45,182 bases of DNA from an uncultured Eubacterium sp. Its GTDB lineage: Bacteria > Bacillota > Clostridia > Lachnospirales > Lachnospiraceae. The notes beneath the pieces are model-generated. The model was not told the origin of the DNA and did no database searches. It saw only the letters and a list, made by a program, of their open reading frames with translations. The translations under genes were made by a program, and so were the position numbers. Below, one piece after another: positions 40,623 to 45,182 of the stretch; position 1 is the first letter of the stretch, and every line of letters begins with the position of its first letter. The stretch is from NCBI GenBank assembly GCA_910584645.1, contig CAJUAU010000024.1:1-45182 (forward strand). Reading direction: 5' to 3'.

Positions 40623-43172
40623 TCACTTTACCGTGACCTTTATCTTTTTCGCAAAACCGTTTCTGGCATAGACATATATGGTACACTTACCTTTTCCCAC
40701 TGCTTTTATTTTTCCTTTTGCAGATACTTCTGCCACCTTTTTATCGGTACTCGCATAACGGAACTCCTTTGCATGGGCGTCAGTAAGCTTTTTCTTCCCC
40801 TTTTCCACCAAAACAGTACTTGCGGAAATTTTAGCCGTTTTACCTTTCCTCAGTCTATAAGAATTTTTCTTTACCTTAACCGCTTTGGCATTTGTGTAGG
40901 TTTTATTGTTTTTGCCAACGATGTGGGCTGTTATGGTTTTTGCAAGGGTTACTTTTCTGCCATCTGCCAGCTTATAGGCAAGGATAAATAATTTATAATT
41001 CTTTTTGAGATCTAAAATCTTTCCATTTACTTTTTTAAGGGTAATCTGGGTCGTCTTCCCACTCTTTACGGCTGTGATGGATCTTTCCGTATATTTCTTT
41101 CCACAATACTGAACATAGACGTCGTATCCATCTGCTTCCGAAATTTTCCCCCATGAAACATTAATGTTTTTACCAGCCTGGCTCACTTTTAGTCTGGCAT
41201 TGAGAGACAGCTCATATTTCTCTTGTTCCTTTTTGGGAACGATTGCCGGTACCGGACTCGGTGTAACTGCCGGGACTACTGTTGGTGTGGTTGTCAGCGA
41301 AGCCGGCGTACCCGTTGGGGCGGCCGTTGGTGGTACTGGTGTCGCTGTCGGCGAAGCCGGCATACTCGTTGGTGTGGTTATCGGTGAAACCGGCGTACCC
41401 GTTGGGGCGGCCGTTGGTGGAACCGGTGTCGCTGTGGGCGCTGCTGTTGGCAAAACCGGCGTACTCGTTGGGGCGGCCGTTGGTGGAACCGGTGTCGCTG
41501 TCGGGGCTGCTGTTGGCAAAACCGGCGTACTCGTTGGGGCGGCCGTTGGTGGTACTGGTGTCTCTGTCGGGGCTGCTGTCGGCGTTGGGGCTGGCAGCTT
41601 CTCCAGCACCTTATTCATCGTAATGCTGTCTCTTACGGTTCCGCACTCAAATGAGATAACTGCCTCAATCCTTCCTTCGGCACTTGTGGTGGGCTCCGTT
41701 TTAGTTAAGTCCCCAACCGTTACAGTCACACCCGCAATTCCTGCCTGATCCAGGGCTTCATCCAGCGTATCCTGAATGTCCTTCTTTGTAGTATCATTAT
41801 CCACGGTAATGCCACCCAGCACTCCCTGCATTACTTCTTTGGCAGCTGTCAATTTAGTATTATATATATATTCTGCCGTTATCCCATTCTCAATATAGGT
41901 ATTTGCAAATACAACACTGTGAACGGTATGGCTTGCAGCTGAAGGAGCCGAAATAGAAGAAACAAAGCCAATACTTACATCCTTGTTTGCAAACTTCTTT
42001 GCAAGGTAACCCCCTTCCAATGCAATCTGAGGATTCTCAGGCCTTTTTGCCTCGGAAAAGTTTCCATTTGCATACCGGACAAATAAGTTCTCCCCGTCAT
42101 ACTCCACCCAGACTGTAAAAAGCCTGTTATCCACTCCTTCTCCTGTTACATTAATATCACCTTCATCAGTAAAACGTGTCGCACATTCCGAGGAAGTACT
42201 TGGGGTGCTGGCTGATGGATCCTTAACATTCACATATTTTCCATCCTCCACTTCATCCGGCTGCAGGCCATTCAGGTAGGAGATTCCATGATGCTTTCTG
42301 GTCTCACCATCCAGCATAACCCCCACATGGTCAAATCTTCTATCCCGGGAAGCAGGCAGTTGTGCATAACCCTGATTGTTTAAATACGTCCAATAATTCG
42401 GACCATTCTTGCCCCAATCATACTCAAGTCCTTTATTTCTTGTATCGTCGGCAAGAGCCTGCAGATACCCATTACCTGTATTTCCAAACACCTGATTATC
42501 ATATCCCCAGTTCACATAATCAGTATTTGATTCAAAGGTACAATACGCACCATTAAAATAAGGATCCAATTCAATCGCCAGGCTATCCTTTATACCATAA
42601 TAGCCCATACCACCGGTACCAATACTCCCTTCTATTGTACTGGCAGGAGTTATAATAAATGCAATTCCGTCACCACCACTTTCACGTACAAATTGGGGAC
42701 CGCCAGCCATCGTTTCATTTATACAGGCATCGGGCATGGATATTGTGAATTTTGCCGAGAATTCACTGCTCTCCTTTAGAGAAACCTGGTCGCCAACAAT
42801 TGCCGTACTCACACGATACCAGGCAGATGGGTCGAACGAATTAAGGTCAAGGGACCGTGCGTTGATTAATCTTATAATTTTCTCTTGTTTTCCCGAATGT
42901 TCATTTTCCACAATCCCAGCCTGATTATTGGGATTCTCTGTGATACTTGATGACGCCCCTTCCATGAAAGCGGTTTTCATTTCCCAGCTATCCTCCGAAA
43001 AATCTGCTCCTGTTCCAAAACCTTCTGCAAAATAATTTAAGGTTTCTCTATCAGAGGACTGTGCTTGTACATTATATTTGTGACCTCCATGCCAGCTGCC
43101 AAAAACAGTTGATAATAACGTTGTAACCAAAAGCAGTAAAGCCAGCTTTCTCTTTTTTCTCTGTTTACCCAT
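40623..43172 (-). CDS. Large secreted L-type lectin-domain protein with Thr/Pro stalk and Big_2 domain
   Basis: The 849-residue product has a signal peptide (KLALLLLVTTLLSTVFG). A legume/L-type lectin-like domain (about 40-430) carries GGDGIAFIITPAS, SLAIELDPYFNGAY and RLFTVWVEYDGENLFVRYANG. A small domain follows (about 435-525), then a Thr/Pro/Ala-rich stalk (about 528-645) built of 11-residue units such as PTAAPTSTPVL, an FN3-like domain (about 655-740) and a C-terminal Big_2-like domain ending KKIKVTVK. No LPXTG anchor is seen, so it may be released or bound by the C-terminal domain. It probably binds glycans outside the cell. AGGAGG precedes the ATG. A strong bidirectional terminator follows it. 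Confidence 0.85.
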   Translation of the reverse strand: MGKQRKKRKLALLLLVTTLLSTVFGSWHGGHKYNVQAQSSDRETLNYFAEGFGTGADFSEDSWEMKTAFMEGASSSITENPNNQAGIVENEHSGKQEKIIRLINARSLDLNSFDPSAWYRVSTAIVGDQVSLKESSEFSAKFTISMPDACINETMAGGPQFVRESGGDGIAFIITPASTIEGSIGTGGMGYYGIKDSLAIELDPYFNGAYCTFESNTDYVNWGYDNQVFGNTGNGYLQALADDTRNKGLEYDWGKNGPNYWTYLNNQGYAQLPASRDRRFDHVGVMLDGETRKHHGISYLNGLQPDEVEDGKYVNVKDPSASTPSTSSECATRFTDEGDINVTGEGVDNRLFTVWVEYDGENLFVRYANGNFSEAKRPENPQIALEGGYLAKKFANKDVSIGFVSSISAPSAASHTVHSVVFANTYIENGITAEYIYNTKLTAAKEVMQGVLGGITVDNDTTKKDIQDTLDEALDQAGIAGVTVTVGDLTKTEPTTSAEGRIEAVISFECGTVRDSITMNKVLEKLPAPTPTAAPTETPVPPTAAPTSTPVLPTAAPTATPVPPTAAPTSTPVLPTAAPTATPVPPTAAPTGTPVSPITTPTSMPASPTATPVPPTAAPTGTPASLTTTPTVVPAVTPSPVPAIVPKKEQEKYELSLNARLKVSQAGKNINVSWGKISEADGYDVYVQYCGKKYTERSITAVKSGKTTQITLKKVNGKILDLKKNYKLFILAYKLADGRKVTLAKTITAHIVGKNNKTYTNAKAVKVKKNSYRLRKGKTAKISASTVLVEKGKKKLTDAHAKEFRYASTDKKVAEVSAKGKIKAVGKGKCTIYVYARNGFAKKIKVTVK
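41270..41600 (-). repeat. In-frame tandem repeats (66-bp units) encoding the Thr/Pro stalk
   Basis: Three nearly identical 66-bp units begin at 41392, 41458 and 41524, flanked by more diverged copies. Each unit encodes two 11-residue PTAAPT-x-TPV-x modules. Units 2 and 3 differ only in a few bases, a sign of recent slippage or unequal recombination, so stalk length probably varies between strains. Confidence 0.85.
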
Positions 43173-43299
43173 AATGATTTTCCTCCTTTTTTCTATCTTT
43201 TCTTATACCTGCACCATCACATCCAGCAGAAAGTATCCCTTTTCTGTTTAACACCGCAACATGGATAGATCCCAGGATATCGTCATCTTGCCAATTCAT
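43165..43299 (-). other. Leader ORF overlapping the lectin gene start; otherwise no gene in 43173-43445
   Basis: In the leader of the lectin gene a 44-codon frame from ATG 43299 reads MNWQDDDILGSIHVAVLNRK, continues GILSAGCDGAG, and stops seven bases inside the lectin gene. It is open further upstream to about 43335 without a start. GGGGAG touches the ATG, too close for good initiation. It may be a relic of a lost gene or a leader peptide. A weak promoter-like TTGATA/TATGTT pair lies further upstream. Nothing else was seen in this 270-bp stretch. Confidence 0.3.
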
Positions 43300-43445
43300 C
43301 TCCCCAAACAGGATTTTACTCTTTTTATCTTCTACCTCTGCATGAAGGAATCTTTATTTTTATGAGACTTCCATATTGATACATCATAACATATCATCCC
43401 TAATCTGTATATCAATTTTTAAAATGTTAAAAGCAAAGTACAGAA

Positions 43446-43495
43446 AAAGGAGCTGCACACCAGCCAAATTTAATCTGCTGGTGTGCAGCTCCTTT
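43446..43495. terminator. Strong bidirectional terminator
   Basis: A perfect 19-bp stem (43446-43464 with 43477-43495) around a 12-base loop, with A/T runs outside. On the minus strand it ends CCTTTTTCTG. It lies 46 bp beyond the acetyltransferase gene. Confidence 0.92.
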
Positions 43496-43540
43496 ATAAA
43501 TATATGGTATTCTACCTCCCTCTCTCATTTTTATGAACTA

Positions 43541-44290
43541 CTATCCCATTGTCTCAATCTCCACCCACATCGGGTAAAACCCGCTGCCGAGTGCCACCTT
43601 CCAGGAACCTATGTTAGACAAACTGGTTCCATAAAATGGAATCGCACCCCGTCGTAAGACTTCATTTTTCAATAACTTCACAAGAGTCGAGGCAATGCCC
43701 TTTCCTCTCCAATCCGGTAACACATCAATTCCGATTTGCCAGAACAACTTTGTATCTGCCGAGCATCCCGCCAAACCGACAATCTGCCCTTTATGCATTG
43801 CCCCCACCGCCAGCACGTCCGGCCGCTCCGGTTTGAAGCAGTCACACAGTGCATTGGGAAACTCTTCCCGTCCGTACAGGGTCTGAATATCCCCCTGCTC
43901 AAACCACTGCATATCAAAGGGAACATCAACCTCCTCCATCCGTGCCTTCGGTAGAAACATATGGTGACTCTGCCACAACCGTTGTCCATACTTTGAAAGC
44001 TCCTCTTCCAATTCCATCAGATTATTATGCTCAAAGAGCCAAATGCCTTCCTTTCCCTTGCTCCAGTCCGCCAACCACTCGTGAATCTCTTCGTGCGCAT
44101 TGATAACCGTATTCTTTCCTATGGTGGCCATGGAGAAAAATGCTTTCTTCGGCGTATAGATACGCCGTCCCGGATGTTCCTTCGGAACCACAATGATATT
44201 TTCCTTTCTATCAAAATCGTCTGCATTGCAATTAAATTCAATGGCAAGAAGTTTTTTCAGCTCGAATTCAATCATAGCTTTATCTACCAT
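43541..44290 (-). CDS. GNAT-family N-acetyltransferase
   Basis: The 249-residue protein carries a C-terminal GNAT domain (about 150-249) with VGLAGCSADTKLFWQIGIDV broken over strands 3 and 4, the acetyl-CoA loop RGKGIASTLV, and LSNIGSWKVALGSGFYP. The N-terminal 140 residues (VVPKEHPGRRIYTPKKAFF) are typical of a GNAT subfamily in Clostridia whose substrate is unknown. ATG 44290 follows AAAGGAGAG; the frame extends to 44335 without support. It seems monocistronic, ending at the perfect hairpin. Confidence 0.88.
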   Translation of the reverse strand: MVDKAMIEFELKKLLAIEFNCNADDFDRKENIIVVPKEHPGRRIYTPKKAFFSMATIGKNTVINAHEEIHEWLADWSKGKEGIWLFEHNNLMELEEELSKYGQRLWQSHHMFLPKARMEEVDVPFDMQWFEQGDIQTLYGREEFPNALCDCFKPERPDVLAVGAMHKGQIVGLAGCSADTKLFWQIGIDVLPDWRGKGIASTLVKLLKNEVLRRGAIPFYGTSLSNIGSWKVALGSGFYPMWVEIETMG

Positions 44291-44469
44291 ACTATCTCTC
44301 CTTTGCACAAATTCAGATCTCTTCATCAATATCATTTAAATATTACTTCTGCATTCTTATAGCACTTACTATTCATCCAATAAATTCTGTGGTGAATCAT
44401 CCGGGAATAACAAATACACCTTCGCGCCCTTGAATAACATCTAAATCAGTAAAGTCAATCAAATTGATA

Positions 44470-44588
44470 TTAAGTAACCTCAAAATAGTTCAAAGCGTCC
44501 TTTATCGCTTCCACTTTCTTCGCTATCGGCTTTTTTGCAGGAAAGCATTACAACCGTTTCAACATGTGTCGGAGCTACTATGTAAACA
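44470..44588 (-). pseudogene. Decayed 3' tail of a mobile-element methyltransferase (RlmD-annotated type)
   Basis: Two frames carry parts of one C-terminus. One reads IVAPTHVETVVMLSCKKAD; the other reads KKVEAIKDALNYFEVT then TAA (44472-44470). In intact proteins on Firmicute conjugative elements, as I recall them, THVETVVLLS and EAIKDAL-YF lie about 100 residues apart in the tail of methyltransferases often labelled RlmD. Here they are joined after a deletion with a frameshift near 44530. The rest of 44291-44634 holds another possible coding scrap (44388-44450, FKGAKVYLLFPDDSPQNLLDE) and no intact gene. Confidence 0.45.
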
Positions 44589-44634
44589 CAATTTTTCGGC
44601 CTCTTCACTCGTATAGAAACACAATTCTGTACTA

Positions 44635-45182
44635 TTACTTCTTCGCTTTTTCCTTTGCTGTACTATGTATGTTTTTAATACTTTCTAAATATTCTTCTTC
44701 AACTGGCGACAAATTCTGAACTTGGTATTTTTTATATTCTTCCGTTGCTTTTTCGATTGCCTGCGAATGGCTAACTGTCCCTGCTCCCTGCAATAGTTTC
44801 TCACCAGTAGTTTTCAATACATTATCAAGATGCTCTACATAATCGGACATATACATGGGATTATGGCGCATGGCCTGAATTTCTGCAAAATCAAAATATC
44901 CAGACACAATGTTATTTAAAATCTTCAATTCATCCTCACTTAAATAATTCTTTGCAATACCAATATCTTTTAATGTTGGAAAATCACCAGAAAAACTTTT
45001 TAGCCCCATAAATGGCTGTTCTGCATCTGCACGTTCATATATTACTTCTGCTGCCGTATGCCCATGCGCCGCATGATGCAGCTTATTTTGAACCATTTTA
45101 AAAAATGCGATAGATTCACTGCTTTTGGGATTATAATCCACACTGGTAGCATAAAGGTCAAGCACCTGCCGGTACATCACTT
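44635..45182 (-). CDS. RhuM-family protein, C-terminal part (5' end outside window)
   Basis: About 182 codons of a longer gene are visible. They match the C-terminal part of RhuM-like proteins: LYATSVDYNPKSSESIAFF, VQNKLHHAAHGHTAAEVIYERADAE (as two motifs), GIAKNYLSEDEL, AQAIEK-like helices and an end rich in Glu and Lys. Family members (named for a Salmonella pathogenicity-island gene) are common on mobile elements and sometimes next to restriction systems; their function is unclear. The first Met seen is internal, because the reading frame continues past the edge. Confidence 0.85.
   Translation of the reverse strand, partial: VMYRQVLDLYATSVDYNPKSSESIAFFKMVQNKLHHAAHGHTAAEVIYERADAEQPFMGLKSFSGDFPTLKDIGIAKNYLSEDELKILNNIVSGYFDFAEIQAMRHNPMYMSDYVEHLDNVLKTTGEKLLQGAGTVSHSQAIEKATEEYKKYQVQNLSPVEEEYLESIKNIHSTAKEKAKK

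Noticed and set aside
41164..41748. 194-codon Gly/Val-rich frame opposite the lectin stalk
   Set aside because: Generated by the tandem repeat on the other strand; no start signal.

Overview
The window looks like a chromosomal segment of a gut-type Clostridia bacterium (Bacillota, most likely Lachnospiraceae). The reasons are strong AGGAGG ribosome binding sites, sigma-A promoters of the TTGACA/TATAAT type, the gene content (ATP-type PEP carboxykinase, a DUF305 protein, CAP and Big_2 secreted proteins, DUF1848, RhuM) and moderate G+C with AT-rich islands. The genus cannot be fixed from sequence reading alone.

Regions. (1) 1-1063: accessory debris. It holds a Phd/Doc toxin-antitoxin pair with the toxin cut by the window edge, small orphan ORFs and a truncated AAA15-type ATPase. 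(2) 1264-6349: the str operon on the minus strand (rpsL-rpsG-fusA-tuf), with a consensus promoter, a separate tuf promoter and a terminator. Between rpsG and fusA lie two extra copies of the rpsG C-terminal coding tail. (3) 6394-12518: a secreted CAP protein, an Rpn-type nuclease remnant, pckA, pyk and a CaCA-family cation antiporter. The antiporter is preceded by a yybP-ykoY (Mn2+) riboswitch with its own terminator; pyk probably shares the transcript. (4) 12553-27147: chemoreceptor, amidohydrolase, DUF305 protein, a MerR regulator coupled to a divergent DXS-like synthase, a ferritin-like protein, a hybrid histidine kinase, macrodomain and fructosamine-kinase genes, DUF1905, DUF1848 and a lipoprotein.

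(5) 27286-38964: a complete type I-C CRISPR-Cas locus on the minus strand, cas3-cas5-cas8c-cas7-cas4-cas1-cas2, then a leader and 7 repeats with 6 spacers. Two uncharacterised genes lie just upstream of cas3. At the leader-distal (old) end sits a compact 1.1 kb module: an XRE-family regulator, a 54-residue protein and an acidic protein that is translated into the last CRISPR repeat. All three of its promoters carry copies of the same 14-bp motif (six copies in total). A lone decayed CRISPR repeat lies on the far side of the module. This regulator-plus-small-proteins cassette in the CRISPR trailer is the most novel-looking system here; an anti-CRISPR/Aca-like or other host-interaction role is a hypothesis only.

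(6) 39120-45182: a lipoprotein, a large secreted L-type-lectin protein with 66-bp tandem repeats encoding a Thr/Pro stalk, a GNAT acetyltransferase, a decayed methyltransferase tail from a mobile element, and a RhuM-family gene cut by the right edge.

How parts work together. Regions 2 and 3 are core translation and PEP-pyruvate metabolism, tied to manganese through the riboswitch. Regions 1 and 6 are scarred by mobile elements. Region 5 is adaptive immunity with a separately regulated cassette at its end. No rRNA or tRNA gene was seen.
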